From an uncultured Thermoanaerobaculia bacterium (GTDB lineage Bacteria; Acidobacteriota; Thermoanaerobaculia; Multivoradales; Multivoraceae): a stretch of 64,000 nt of DNA. The stretch covers positions 682,001-746,000 of the forward strand of contig CATOTG010000006.1 of NCBI GenBank assembly GCA_951813015.1, given 5' to 3'. Both the position numbers and the translations under genes were made by a program. Within the stretch, counting starts at the first letter, position 1. Every line of letters starts with the position of its first letter. Below are positions 35,526-44,356 of the stretch, piece after piece. The notes under the pieces were generated by a model that had not been told where the DNA came from, did no database searches, and saw nothing but the letters and a program-made list of their open reading frames with translations.

Positions 35526-36202
35526 CGGCCAAGCCTCCTGGCCCAGGCGGCTTCCAGGGCGGAGGCGTCGCCCTGCCAGGCCACCTGGCCCTGCTCCAGC
35601 AGAACCGCCCGGCGGCACAGCCGGGAAGCCCGTTCGATCGCGTGAGACGCGACGATCAGCGTTCCGCCGTCGTCCACGAAGCGCCCGACCCAACGCTCGA
35701 CCAGGGACTGGCCCTCGGGATCGAGGGAGGCGAAGGGTTCGTCGAGAAGAAGCAGCCGCGGGTTCTCCAGCCGGGAGCGGGCGAGGATCAGGCGCTTCCT
35801 CATGCCGGCCGAGAAGCCGCCGACGTGCCGGTCGGCGGCGGCTGAGAGACCGACTTCCGCGAGCAGGTCGTCGAGCCGCGTTTCGCCCGAGCCGCCGCAA
35901 AGCGAGTTCCAGAGCCGCAGGGTCTCCATTGCGGTCAGACGGTCGTAGAGATAGTCGTGATGGGAGACCAGGGCCAGGGCCCTCCGGGCCCCGAAACGCT
36001 CCCGGGTCGGGCGCCGGCCGTCGACCAGGAGTTCACCCGCCGCCGGTTGCCGGAGCCCTGCGATCAGCCGCAGGAGCGTGGTCTTCCCCGAGCCGTTGGC
36101 GCCCGCGAGCAGCAGACGGTCGCCGGACAAGAGCTCGAGGTCGACGTGGGCGAGGGCCCACTGGGAGCCGAAGCGAATGCCGAGTCCGCGTGCGTGGATC
36201 AA
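35522..36202 (-). CDS. ccmA: Heme exporter ATP-binding protein CcmA
   Basis: CcmA is an ABC ATPase of 226 residues with Walker A GANGSGKTT (about 33-41), Q-loop area SHHDYLYDRLT, signature FSAGMRKRL, Walker B RLLLLDEPFASLD and switch His in VASHAIE. It is the first gene of the ccm operon. The only start near the N terminus is TTG 36202, with no good Shine-Dalgarno; a MITE-like element begins 4 bp upstream, so the original promoter/leader may have been altered. Confidence 0.93.
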   Translation of the reverse strand: MIHARGLGIRFGSQWALAHVDLELLSGDRLLLAGANGSGKTTLLRLIAGLRQPAAGELLVDGRRPTRERFGARRALALVSHHDYLYDRLTAMETLRLWNSLCGGSGETRLDDLLAEVGLSAAADRHVGGFSAGMRKRLILARSRLENPRLLLLDEPFASLDPEGQSLVERWVGRFVDDGGTLIVASHAIERASRLCRRAVLLEQGQVAWQGDASALEAAWARRLGR

Positions 36203-36205
36203 GGT

Positions 36206-36373
36206 CTAGCAGCTCGTGGCAGAAGTCCGTGTCGCACCGAGAGTGGCCAGGCGCCCGCCCGGCAAGGCGCGACGAGGGAGCATATCGGGGCCATATTCGA
36301 CCGAGGAGCAAGGATGCCGGGCGGGATGCATGGCCGCTCGAATGCAGCGCGACTTCTGCCACGGGCTGCTAGC
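36206..36373. repeat. MITE-like element with inverted ends
   Basis: A 168-bp element is bounded by imperfect inverted repeats: CTAGCAGCTCGTGGCAGAAG at the left end and its near-complement (GACTTCTGCCACGGGCTGCTAG-type end) on the right. Internal blocks 36289-36307 and 36312-36373 recur at 53552-53570 and 53648-53706. It lies immediately upstream of ccmA. No transposase is encoded. Confidence 0.72.
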
Positions 36374-36550
36374 CGCCAGGCCCGGTTACTCTCTTCGGCG
36401 AATGCGGGACGCGGGTCCCCGGGCAGAGGGTACAGCTGCAGTCCGGATGCCGGCCAGAACCCGGCTGGCGCGCCCGGTCAGCGGCGTCGGGCCGCGGTGT
36501 TCGCGGTGGCTGAGGGGCAAACCCGCAACAATCGAGCGCGGTAAGCGTAG
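36374..36550. other. Noncoding gap with a partial composite repeat
   Basis: The rest of the 348-bp interval between ccmA and the sigma factor gene holds no supported gene. At 36449-36475 it matches the CCAGAACCCGGCTGGCGCG part of the composite repeat at 49664 and 57978. Confidence 0.6.
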
Positions 36551-37138
36551 GTGAAGGCTGTGGAGGCAACTCGGGCGACCGACGAGGAGTTGGTGGCTGC
36601 GATTCTGGACGGCGAGGCAGCCCTGTACACCGACCTCGTGCAGAGGTATCAGGGGCGCATCGTCAACTACCTGAATCGCTTTCTCCGCAATGTCGACGAG
36701 TCGCAGGAGTTGTCTCAGGAAGTGTTCCTGAAGGTCTACAGGGCCCTTGACCGTTACAACCCCAGGTACCGATTCTCGACATGGCTGTTTCGGGTGGCAC
36801 AGAACGCGGCGATCGACCTGCTCCGCAAGCGGCGCCTCAAGCTGGTTCCGATGCAGCGGGTCGGCTTCGACGGCGACACGCAGGAGCGGGAGTTTCCGAG
36901 TCAGGAGAGAGACCCTTACCAGGTGCTTCGCAACCTCGAGCGGCGCGATGCGATCGGGACCGCGGTCGACGGTCTGAAAGGCGAGTACCGGGAGCTCATC
37001 CAGTTGAGGCATTTTGCCGAGATGACCTACGACGAGATCGCCGAGTTCAAGGGCATGCCTCTGGGCACGGTCAAGAACAAGCTGTTTCGCGGCCGCCGGA
37101 TGTTGAAGGCCCGGTTGGCTGAATACCTCACCGACTGA
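36551..37138 (+). CDS. ECF-type RNA polymerase sigma factor
   Basis: The 195-residue protein has sigma region 2 (DLVQRYQGRIVNYLNRFL, then YRFSTWLFRVAQNAAIDLLR) and region 4 (ELIQLRHFAEMTYDEIAEF with helix-turn-helix MPLGTVKNKLFRGR). It lacks regions 1 and 3, as in ECF sigmas of the SigE/SigW group. GTG 36551 starts it. The anti-sigma gene follows 21 bp later, so the pair is probably a cotranscribed, envelope-responsive switch. Confidence 0.92.
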   Translation: MKAVEATRATDEELVAAILDGEAALYTDLVQRYQGRIVNYLNRFLRNVDESQELSQEVFLKVYRALDRYNPRYRFSTWLFRVAQNAAIDLLRKRRLKLVPMQRVGFDGDTQEREFPSQERDPYQVLRNLERRDAIGTAVDGLKGEYRELIQLRHFAEMTYDEIAEFKGMPLGTVKNKLFRGRRMLKARLAEYLTD

Positions 37139-37159
37139 CGAACGGGAGGAGTTCCAGCG

Positions 37160-37718
37160 ATGACGAGTTCCGAGAGGACGGCCTGTTCCCACGCCGAGTT
37201 GATCGATGCGTACGTCGACGGCGCCGTGAGCGGGCCCGAGCGCGAGCAGGCAAAGCGGCACCTCGAGGCTTGCGCCGAGTGCCGTGACGAAGCGCGCGGT
37301 CTGGCCGCCCTGCGGGAGCTGCTGGCCGCGGAACGTGTCGCGCCGGAGCAGCTCGGGACCTTTGTCGGCGCGCCGGCGCGGGCCGCCCGCGGGCGCCGGG
37401 GCCGTGGCTGCTGCTGCTGCCCTTGCAGGGCTCTTCGGCGGCGCGCTGGCGGTGCTCGCCGGGCTTGCTCCCCGGGTAGAGTCCGCTGCCGCTGCCGCTT
37501 CGACGCTGTTCGACTTCACGGTCGCCGTCGGGCTCGTCGGCGCCGGTCTGCTCGATGCCTCCTGGCGGGGGTTGAGCGCGGCGACGTCGTCCGTCCTCCA
37601 ACCCGCGGCGCCGGGCCTGCTGTTCGGCGGCCTGGCGGCAATGGGCCTTTCGGTACTCCTGTACTCCCTGCTCCGACGCGGCTTCAGGGCGGCGGCGCGC
37701 GAACGGCAGCGGCGCTGA
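37160..37718 (+). pseudogene. Zinc-finger anti-sigma factor, split by a +1 frameshift
   Basis: The first frame encodes an anti-sigma zinc finger (HLEACAEC near residue 35, preceded by SHAELIDAYVDG). Around 37398-37401 the coding signal moves one base: the second frame continues with Ala-rich membrane segments (GLFGGALAVLAGLAP, then LLFGGLAAMGLSVLLYSLL) to the TGA at 37716-37718. Removing one G from the GGGG at 37398-37401 joins both halves into a ~185-residue protein of normal design. This could be a sequencing error, a real mutation or, less likely, programmed frameshifting. Confidence 0.78.
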
Positions 37719-37857
37719 CGATCCCCTCGCGGCGTCGTCGCGGCCGGCGGACGCCCTCGTGCGGCGCGACCCGGTCCCCGTTTCCGCCGGGCGCTACGAT
37801 CGACGGCGTTCCGTGATCACCTTCGCCGCAAAGCGCCGGCACTCGACCAGCATCGAG

Positions 37858-38829
37858 ATGCTGAATCGATTCAGGATTCCATCTCGGAGCATCGTCGCCG
37901 CGTCGCGCCCGTCCTCCGCCGTCCCGGGTCTGCTGGCGTGCTTCTGGGTCGCGGTCGCGGCCGGTTGTGCGACGGCCGATCCGGCGCCGGAGGGGGGCAG
38001 GGCGGCGGTCGTGGTGGAAGCCGACGCGGTGATGCGGGATCAGGTCGTGGCGTTGGGGCGGGACCTGGAGTTGCGCGGCGAGGCGCGTTCCGATGTCGTC
38101 GTCCTGAGTGGCGACGCCCGCATCGACGGCACGGTGGCGGGCGACGTGATCGTGCTCGGCGGCGACGTCCACCTGGGACCGCCGGCCCGGCTGCGCGGCG
38201 ATGTGTTCGTGCTCGGGGGCGAAGTGAAGGCCGGATCCGGAGCGGCCGTGGAGGGTCGCACCGTGGCCTGGCCGCGGGCGCCGTCTTCGTGGCTGGTCCT
38301 TGCCGAGGGGCCGCTCTTGGGCCGCTCGCCGTTGTCGTCCGCGGCGGCGCTGCTCAACCTCGCGCTCTTGCTGGCCTGGTTGCTCGTGTCGGTGGCCCTC
38401 GCGTGGGGCTTCGATTCGTCGCTGACGGTGACTGCCCGGAGCGTTCTGGAGCGGCCGTTCCGGAACTTCTTCGCCGGACTGGTCGCGGTGCTCGCCGTTG
38501 GTCTGACCTTCGGCCTCCTGACCGCCACGGCGCCGGCCCTGGTCGGAGCGCCGCTGCTCGTCGTCTGTGCGGCTGCGGCGATGGTGTGCAAGTTGTGGGG
38601 CACGGTGGCGGTGTTCATCGCGGTGGGAACGCGCCTGCTGCCGAACCGCCCGGGGATCGCGGGCCGGCCGATGGCAGCCGTGCTCGTCGGACTTCTCGCC
38701 CTGGGCGCGGTCAAGATGACGCCGTATCTCGGCGGATGGACGTGGACCGTCGTCAGCTGCGTGGGGATCGGCGCCGCGCTGGACAGCAGGCTGGGCCGGC
38801 GGGAACCGTGGTTTGACGGCCTGACCTGA
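37858..38829 (+). CDS. Bactofilin-like repeat lipoprotein with membrane domain
   Basis: From ATG 37858 the 323-residue protein has a lipoprotein-type signal (VAVAAGC), a parallel-beta repeat like polymer-forming/bactofilin domains (VVVLSGDARIDGTVAGDVIV, GGDVHLGPPARLRGDVFVLG), and a C-terminal half with four or more membrane helices. GTG 37813 and further upstream starts are also open; a TACGAT hexamer at 37795-37800 favours a start downstream of it. Lying after sigma and anti-sigma genes on the same strand, it is a candidate target or partner of that regulon. Confidence 0.75.
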   Translation: MLNRFRIPSRSIVAASRPSSAVPGLLACFWVAVAAGCATADPAPEGGRAAVVVEADAVMRDQVVALGRDLELRGEARSDVVVLSGDARIDGTVAGDVIVLGGDVHLGPPARLRGDVFVLGGEVKAGSGAAVEGRTVAWPRAPSSWLVLAEGPLLGRSPLSSAAALLNLALLLAWLLVSVALAWGFDSSLTVTARSVLERPFRNFFAGLVAVLAVGLTFGLLTATAPALVGAPLLVVCAAAAMVCKLWGTVAVFIAVGTRLLPNRPGIAGRPMAAVLVGLLALGAVKMTPYLGGWTWTVVSCVGIGAALDSRLGRREPWFDGLT

Positions 38830-38910
38830 GAAGCGCCGAAGGCGCGAGGAGCGCCGCAGGAACCGGCACGGCCTCGGACAGGGACCAGAATCCACCCGGC
38901 AAAGGTACAG

Positions 38911-38933
38911 GCGCGCCGGCCCTCCGGCGGGCC
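38911..38933 (-). repeat. Degenerate dispersed palindromic element
   Basis: A diverged, minus-oriented relative of the GCCGGCC element lies between the bactofilin-like gene and the TPR gene. Confidence 0.5.
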
Positions 38934-38974
38934 CCGAAGGGACCCGCCGCGAAGCGACGACCATCCTGCGGCGC

Positions 38975-38980
38975 TAGTCT
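38975..38980 (+). promoter_or_regulatory. Candidate -10 element 7 nt before ATG 38988
   Basis: TAGTCT is followed by CGCCCCG and the ATG of the zinc-ribbon TPR gene. No Shine-Dalgarno is present, consistent with a leaderless message. Confidence 0.35.
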
Positions 38981-38987
38981 CGCCCCG

Positions 38988-40823
38988 ATGTACTGCCAGT
39001 TATGCGGCGCGCGCAACCAGGACGACGCGGAGTACTGCCAGCGCTGCGGGCAGAAACTCATGGTGCTGTCCGGCGCTTCCGTCCCCTCGGAGGAGCCGCT
39101 GGATGCCGGCGATGAGGAGTTCTCCTTCGACGAGCACCTGCTGGAACGGATCTCGATCCAGGAGGAGGTGCTGAAGCGCGTAGGCGAAACGGTGCAGAAG
39201 ATCCTGAGCGCCCTGCAGCGGCAGGAGGAGAGCATTCTCGTCCACCACGCGGGCATGCTGGCCCTTCGCGATCTTCTCGAGCGTCAGGAGTTGATCAACG
39301 CGACCGAGTGGAGCGATCTCTGGGATTCCAAGATGGACTACCAGTTCCTGGTGCTCGAGAAGCGGGAGCGGTTCGCGGCCGTCAAGGACCGCATCCTCGG
39401 GCTCTACGAGGGTCGGCGCCGTCCTGCCTTCGAACGGCTTCTCGACGAAGCGGAGCGCGCCCTGGCCGGCCTCGATCTGGTCAAGGCGATGGAAGCCCTC
39501 GAGGCGGCGGCGGAGGTCGACCGCGGCAACTTCGAGTTGGCGCACTTCCTCGGCGAGTCGCACTTCCAGGAGGGACGCCTCGAGCGGGCTCTCGACTGCT
39601 GGAGCCGCGTGCTGGCGACGAAGCCCGACCACGTCCAGGGTCTGGTGTACAGCGGCGTGATCTGCATGCAGAAGGGCGAGCAGCAGCGCGGCCAGGAATT
39701 GCTGGAGCGGGCGGTCGTCCTCCACCGGGACGCCTTTCTGCCCCACTTCTGCCTCGGCGCGTCGCTGGCGGGCCGCGGCCAGGTCAAGGCGGCGGTGGCG
39801 TTCCTGGAGCGTGCGGTCGAGATCGACGGCGTACCGCAGGCGCTCTACCTGCTCGGTCGCTGCCGCTACGAGATGGGCCGTCTGGGGTCGGCGATCGAGG
39901 CGCTCGGGCAGGCGGTCGACATCGATCCCTCATTCGAGGAATGCCACCACCTCCTCGGCCTCTGCTACCTGGACCGGGGATGGAACCGCAAGGCCCTGGC
40001 CTCGTTCCGTGCCGCCCGGCAACTCAATCCGCGTCGAATGCGGTACCGCGATCTGGTTGCCTACCTCTCCGGCCGGACCGGCGCCGAGCTGCCGGCAACC
40101 AGTCCGGCCGCCGCGGACTGGGTCACCCGCGGCGAAGAGGCGATAGGCGCCGGCGACGCATCGGAGGCGTTGCGCTGTTACCGCGAGGCGCTTGCGCTCG
40201 ACCCCGACAATCCGACTGTGCTGACGACATACGCCCTTGCCTGTCTTCGGCTCGACCGGGGCCGGGAGATCCGTCAACTGACCCGGCGCGTACTCGATTC
40301 GAATGCCGGCGAGATGCTGCGCGCGACGGCCTACGCCATCCTGATCGAGTCCCTGCGCGGCGAGGGGAAGTACCTGGAAGGGAACGAGGTCGGCCGCCGG
40401 CTGCTGGACGAGGGCGGATCGAACTTCTCGAAGAGCATCGCCTACTACGAGATGGCCTACAACCTGGCCGAGATGGACGAGGACCTCGACGAGGCGCTCG
40501 GCTTCGCCCGCCGGTCCCTGGAGCACGCGCCGGAGGAGCTGCGCCAGTTTCCGCTCGCGGCGCTGGGTTGGGTCCACTACAAGCGGAAGGAGCTGGACGA
40601 GGCGATCGACTTCCTGTCCCAGGCGACCGAGCTCGGGCCGTCGACGACGGTACTCACCCGGCTGGGCATGGCGCTGCTGGCGTCCGGCGACGAGGACCGG
40701 GCACGCGGCGTGCTGGCGCGGGCGCGCCGGCTCGACGACCGGGGCGGCGCGATCGAAGAACGGATGATGGAGTTCATGAAAGACTCCGCGCGGATCATCG
40801 AACGCGTGCGCGGTCGCGCCTAG
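38988..40823 (+). CDS. Zinc-ribbon TPR protein
   Basis: The 611-residue protein opens with a zinc ribbon made of two CxxC knuckles (YCQLCGARN and YCQRCGQK), then an acidic linker, a helical segment (EEVLKRVGETVQKILSALQR) and about ten TPR-like repeats from residue 150 to the C terminus (for example AHFLGESHFQEGRLERALDC, LHRDAFLPHFCLGASLAGRG). No catalytic domain is visible. It is a likely cytoplasmic scaffold; partner unknown. It is monocistronic and separated from proS by a repeat. Confidence 0.85.
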   Translation: MYCQLCGARNQDDAEYCQRCGQKLMVLSGASVPSEEPLDAGDEEFSFDEHLLERISIQEEVLKRVGETVQKILSALQRQEESILVHHAGMLALRDLLERQELINATEWSDLWDSKMDYQFLVLEKRERFAAVKDRILGLYEGRRRPAFERLLDEAERALAGLDLVKAMEALEAAAEVDRGNFELAHFLGESHFQEGRLERALDCWSRVLATKPDHVQGLVYSGVICMQKGEQQRGQELLERAVVLHRDAFLPHFCLGASLAGRGQVKAAVAFLERAVEIDGVPQALYLLGRCRYEMGRLGSAIEALGQAVDIDPSFEECHHLLGLCYLDRGWNRKALASFRAARQLNPRRMRYRDLVAYLSGRTGAELPATSPAAADWVTRGEEAIGAGDASEALRCYREALALDPDNPTVLTTYALACLRLDRGREIRQLTRRVLDSNAGEMLRATAYAILIESLRGEGKYLEGNEVGRRLLDEGGSNFSKSIAYYEMAYNLAEMDEDLDEALGFARRSLEHAPEELRQFPLAALGWVHYKRKELDEAIDFLSQATELGPSTTVLTRLGMALLASGDEDRARGVLARARRLDDRGGAIEERMMEFMKDSARIIERVRGRA

Positions 40824-40841
40824 TAGCTTGCGTCGCAGAAT

Positions 40842-40912
40842 CCGGGTGCGCCGGCGTCCCCGCCGGCATCCGGCGAGCAGCGCCGGTCTTCAGGCGTTCT
40901 GCCGCGCAAGCG
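40842..40912. repeat. Composite dispersed repeat before proS
   Basis: The left part is a reverse copy of the GCCGGCG-type palindrome; the right part (GCGCCGG...CTTCAGGCGTTCTGCCGC) recurs inverted at 57943-57968. It lies in the 134-bp gap before proS. Confidence 0.65.
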
Positions 40913-40957
40913 GTGTGCTTCCCGTACCGAACCGACTTCAGAGGTCCCGGAAAGACG

Positions 40958-42682
40958 ATGCGTTGGAGCAACTACTACCTGATGACCGCCCGCGAGGCGC
41001 CCAGGGACGCCGAGGTGACCAGCCACCAGTTGATGGCCCGGGCGGGCCTGCTGCGGCGGCTCGCGGCCGGGATCTACACGATGCAGCCGGCCGGCTGGCG
41101 GACCCTGCGCAAGCTGATGGCGATCGTCCGGCGCGAGATCGAGCGGGCCGGCGCGGTCGAGCTCTCGATGCCTGCGATTCAGCCCGCCGAACTCTGGGAG
41201 GAGTCCGGGCGCTGGACCAGGTACGGGGTGGAGCTGCTGCGGATGGAGGACCGGCACGGCCGGCGGTTCTGTTTCGGACCGACCCACGAGGAAGTGGTCA
41301 CCGATCTCGTCCGGCGCGACGTGAAGAGCTACCGCCAGTTGCCGATCAACCTGTTCCAGATCCAGACCAAGTTCCGGGACGAGATCCGCCCCCGCTTCGG
41401 GCTCATGCGGGGCCGCGAGTTCCTGATGAAGGACGCCTACTCGTTCGACGCCGACGAGGAAGGCCTCGACCGGAGCTACCGGGCGATGCACGCCGCCTAC
41501 TCGCGCATCTTCGAGGCCTGCGGGCTCGAGTACTCCGTCGTCGAAGCGGATTCCGGGACGATCGGCGGTTCCTCGTCGCACGAGTTCATGGTGCTCGCCG
41601 ACACCGGTGAGAGCGCGGTCGCAAGTTGCGCCGCCTGCGGCTACGGCGCGAACGTCGAGCGGGCGGAGACAGGCGAACTGCCGGCGCCGGACGCCGGCGG
41701 CGGGGAGGCCCCGAGGGAAGTGTCGACGCCGGGAACGACGACGGTGGCGCAGGTTGCCGAACTGCTCGAAAAGGAACCGGCGCAGGTGGTCAAGACGCTG
41801 ATCTGCGAAACGGACGACGGCCTCGCCGCGGTCGCAATCCGCGGCGACCGCGAGGTGAACGAGGTCAAGCTGTTGAATGTCCTCGGCGGCCTTGGCCTGC
41901 GCCTGGCGACGGCCGAGCAGGTGGAGGCCGCGACCGGCGGTCCCCTCGGCTTCTCGGGTCCGGTCGGCCTTCCCGCGGACGTGCGTCTGGTTGTCGACGA
42001 GTCGGCCCGCGCCCTCGCCGGCTTCGTCTGCGGGGCGAACAGCGGCGACCGGCACTTCGCCTCCGTACGCTGGGACCGGGACGTCGCCAGCGCGCGGCCG
42101 GTGGAATGGGTCGACGTGATGACGGCGGTCCACGGCGATCCTTGCCCGCGCTGCAGCGGCGGTGAACTGAGGCTGTCGCGCGGCATCGAAGTCGGCCACA
42201 TCTTCAAGCTCGGTACGGTGTACTCCGAGAAGATGAACTGCACCTTCACCGACGACAGCGGCCGGCTTCGGCCGATGGAAATGGGCTGCTATGGCCTGGG
42301 CATCGGCCGCACCGCGGCGGCGGCGATCGAACAGGGCCACGACCGGGACGGCATCGTCTGGCCGAAGCCCCTGGCGCCGTTCACGGTCGTTCTCAGTTCC
42401 CTTGACCCCGGCGACGAAGCCGTGAGCTCGGCTGCCGACACGCTCTACGAGGAACTCGCGGACGCGCTCGCGCCGGGCGGTTTCGACGTGCTCTACGATG
42501 ACCGCGCGGTGCGGCCCGGCGTCAAGTTCAAGGACGCCGACCTGGTCGGCTTCCCGGTTCGGGTCGTGGTCGGCGCGCGCTCGCTCGCGAACGGGGGCGC
42601 CGAGGTCTCGAACCGGAGCGACGGCGAGCGCGAGGTCGTGCCGCTGGAGGAGGTCTGCAAGGCCGTGCTCGGTCGGCTGTAA
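40958..42682 (+). CDS. proS: Prolyl-tRNA synthetase (bacterial type with editing domain)
   Basis: The 574-residue class II synthetase shows motif 2/3 regions (FCFGPTHEEVVTDLVRRDV, RDEIRPRFGLMRGREFLMKD, GCYGLGIGRTAAAAIEQ) and an inserted YbaK-like editing domain at about residues 225-390 that hydrolyses Ala-tRNA(Pro) (TVAQVAELLEKEP, VVKTLICETDDG). The C terminus is the anticodon-binding domain (VLYDDRAVRPGVKFKDADL). ATG 40958 gives the usual N terminus; the frame is open far upstream, antisense to nothing real. Confidence 0.96.
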   Translation: MRWSNYYLMTAREAPRDAEVTSHQLMARAGLLRRLAAGIYTMQPAGWRTLRKLMAIVRREIERAGAVELSMPAIQPAELWEESGRWTRYGVELLRMEDRHGRRFCFGPTHEEVVTDLVRRDVKSYRQLPINLFQIQTKFRDEIRPRFGLMRGREFLMKDAYSFDADEEGLDRSYRAMHAAYSRIFEACGLEYSVVEADSGTIGGSSSHEFMVLADTGESAVASCAACGYGANVERAETGELPAPDAGGGEAPREVSTPGTTTVAQVAELLEKEPAQVVKTLICETDDGLAAVAIRGDREVNEVKLLNVLGGLGLRLATAEQVEAATGGPLGFSGPVGLPADVRLVVDESARALAGFVCGANSGDRHFASVRWDRDVASARPVEWVDVMTAVHGDPCPRCSGGELRLSRGIEVGHIFKLGTVYSEKMNCTFTDDSGRLRPMEMGCYGLGIGRTAAAAIEQGHDRDGIVWPKPLAPFTVVLSSLDPGDEAVSSAADTLYEELADALAPGGFDVLYDDRAVRPGVKFKDADLVGFPVRVVVGARSLANGGAEVSNRSDGEREVVPLEEVCKAVLGRL

Positions 42683-42684
42683 GG

Positions 42685-42782
42685 GGGGCGTGGCCCGGGA
42701 ATCCGGTTCGGTCAGAAGACCGGCCCGGGGCCGCCTGGAAGACGACCCCCGCCGCGCAGCGGGGCGTGGCCCGGGAATCCGG
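42685..42782 (+). repeat. 22-bp direct repeat downstream of proS
   Basis: GGGGCGTGGCCCGGGAATCC plus GG occurs at 42685-42706 and 42761-42782, each followed by a similar GTCAGAA. The 163-bp gap between the convergent proS and CNNM genes holds these copies and GC-rich palindromes but no gene or clear U-tract terminator. Confidence 0.8.
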
Positions 42783-42845
42783 ATCAGGGGGTCAGAACAC
42801 CTCCGCCACGGTCGCAAGACCCCCGGCTGCGACCCCCGCCGCCGG

Positions 42846-44195
42846 CTAGCCGTCTTCTTCGGCTGGCTCGGGCAACACCTGCAGCCGCAGCGACACGATC
42901 CTGTTGCCATCCACCTCCATCACCTCCAGCCGGAGACGCCCGGCTTCGACCGTGTCGCCTGTTTCGGCGGTGCGGCCGAGTTCGGACAGCGCGATGCCGG
43001 CCACGGTGTCCTCCTCGCGCGCCTCGGCGATGTCGATTTCCAGTTCGTCCTCGAGATCCTCGATCAACATCCCGCCCAGGACCTGGTAGCCGCCGTCGTC
43101 GAGCCGGACGAACTCGGGAACCTCGGCGTCGAACTCGTCCTGGATCTCGCCGACGATCTCTTCAAGCACGTTCTCCAGCGTGACGATGCCGGCCACGCCG
43201 CCGTACTCGTCGACGACCGCCGCCATGTGGACGTGCTCGTGGCGCATGCGAGCCATCAACTGGTCGAGCGGCAGGGTCTCGGGCACCGCGAACGTTTCGC
43301 GGGCGATGTCGCGCAGCGAGGCCGGCGGCTCCTCGGCGATGAACAGGTCCTTGATGTGGACGATGCCGATCAGTTGGTCGAGGTCGCCCTCGCAGAGCGG
43401 GAACCGCGTGTGGCCGCTGCTGCGGGCGAAGCCGAGATTCGCCTCCATCAGAGCGGTCGCGTCGAGGTAGACGACCTCGGTGCGGGGGACCATCACCTGA
43501 CGGGCGTTTCGGTCGGAGAGTTCGAACACGTTGTCGAGCAGTTCCCGCTTGGGCTCGGAGAGTTCCGTGTCCTCCTCGGAGGCGAGCAGGCGGCGGATCT
43601 CCTCCTCGCTGTGGGCCAGTTCGCCGTGGCCGACCGGTTCGATGCCGAACAGCCGGAGGAAGGCGTTCGCCATCTGGTTCAGCACCCAGATTCCCGGGTA
43701 CGTGGCCCAGTAGAAGGCCCAGAGCGGCAGCGCCACCCACAGGCTCGTGGGCTCGGGCCTGCGGATCGCGAGCGACTTCGGCGCCAGTTCGCCGAGCACG
43801 ATGTGGAAGATGCTGATGATCGCGAAGGCGGCGATCAAGCTGATCGAGTGAGCCGCTTCCTCGGGCAACGTCGGCACGAGATCGAACGCGGGCTGCAGCA
43901 GCCGGTTCACCGCCGGCTCGCCGACGATGCCGAGACTGATGCTGGCGAGTGTGATGCCGAGCTGGGTCGCCGACAGGTAGGCGTCGAGATGATCGATCAT
44001 CCGCTGCGCCATGCGGCCCCGGAGCGTGTCGACGTGGGGTGTGATCTGGGTCGGTCGGACCTTGACCAGCGCGAACTCGGCGGCGACGAAGAAACCGTTC
44101 AGGCCGACGAGGAAGATCGCGAGCGCCAGCCCCCAGCCGAGGGGGATGTCGAGACTGATGGGCGGCCCGGTCGCCGCCAGAACACTCGCCATCAT
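42846..44195 (-). CDS. CNNM/CBS-domain membrane protein (CorC/HlyC family)
   Basis: The 449-residue protein has an N-terminal DUF21/CNNM membrane domain with three or four helices (residues 17-180, containing NGFFVAAEFALVKVR and IFHIVLGELAPKSLA), two CBS domains (RQVMVPRTEVVYLD, HMAAVVDEYGGVAGIVTLEN) and a CorC_HlyC transporter-associated domain at the end. The family is linked to Mg2+ export and divalent metal homeostasis; older annotations call it hemolysin. No partner gene is adjacent. Confidence 0.92.
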   Translation of the reverse strand: MMASVLAATGPPISLDIPLGWGLALAIFLVGLNGFFVAAEFALVKVRPTQITPHVDTLRGRMAQRMIDHLDAYLSATQLGITLASISLGIVGEPAVNRLLQPAFDLVPTLPEEAAHSISLIAAFAIISIFHIVLGELAPKSLAIRRPEPTSLWVALPLWAFYWATYPGIWVLNQMANAFLRLFGIEPVGHGELAHSEEEIRRLLASEEDTELSEPKRELLDNVFELSDRNARQVMVPRTEVVYLDATALMEANLGFARSSGHTRFPLCEGDLDQLIGIVHIKDLFIAEEPPASLRDIARETFAVPETLPLDQLMARMRHEHVHMAAVVDEYGGVAGIVTLENVLEEIVGEIQDEFDAEVPEFVRLDDGGYQVLGGMLIEDLEDELEIDIAEAREEDTVAGIALSELGRTAETGDTVEAGRLRLEVMEVDGNRIVSLRLQVLPEPAEEDG

Positions 44196-44356
44196 CCGCG
44201 ATCAGCCCGGGAAAGGCCAAGGGGCCGCAGCCGTGAAGATGACGAGTCAGGCCGCGGCGAGCCGCGCTGGTCGGAGTCCGGGTCGGGTTCGTCCAGACTG
44301 GAGCCGGATGGCGAAGGGTCCGAAGCTTCGTCGTTCACGCTTGGAAAGCCTAGCAG

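Noticed and set aside
42685..42782. Phage or integrative element attachment site
   Set aside because: Direct repeats are present, but there is no integrase, tRNA end or foreign gene between them.
42783..42845. Rho-independent terminator after proS
   Set aside because: GC-rich inverted repeats are present, but no run of U follows on either strand.
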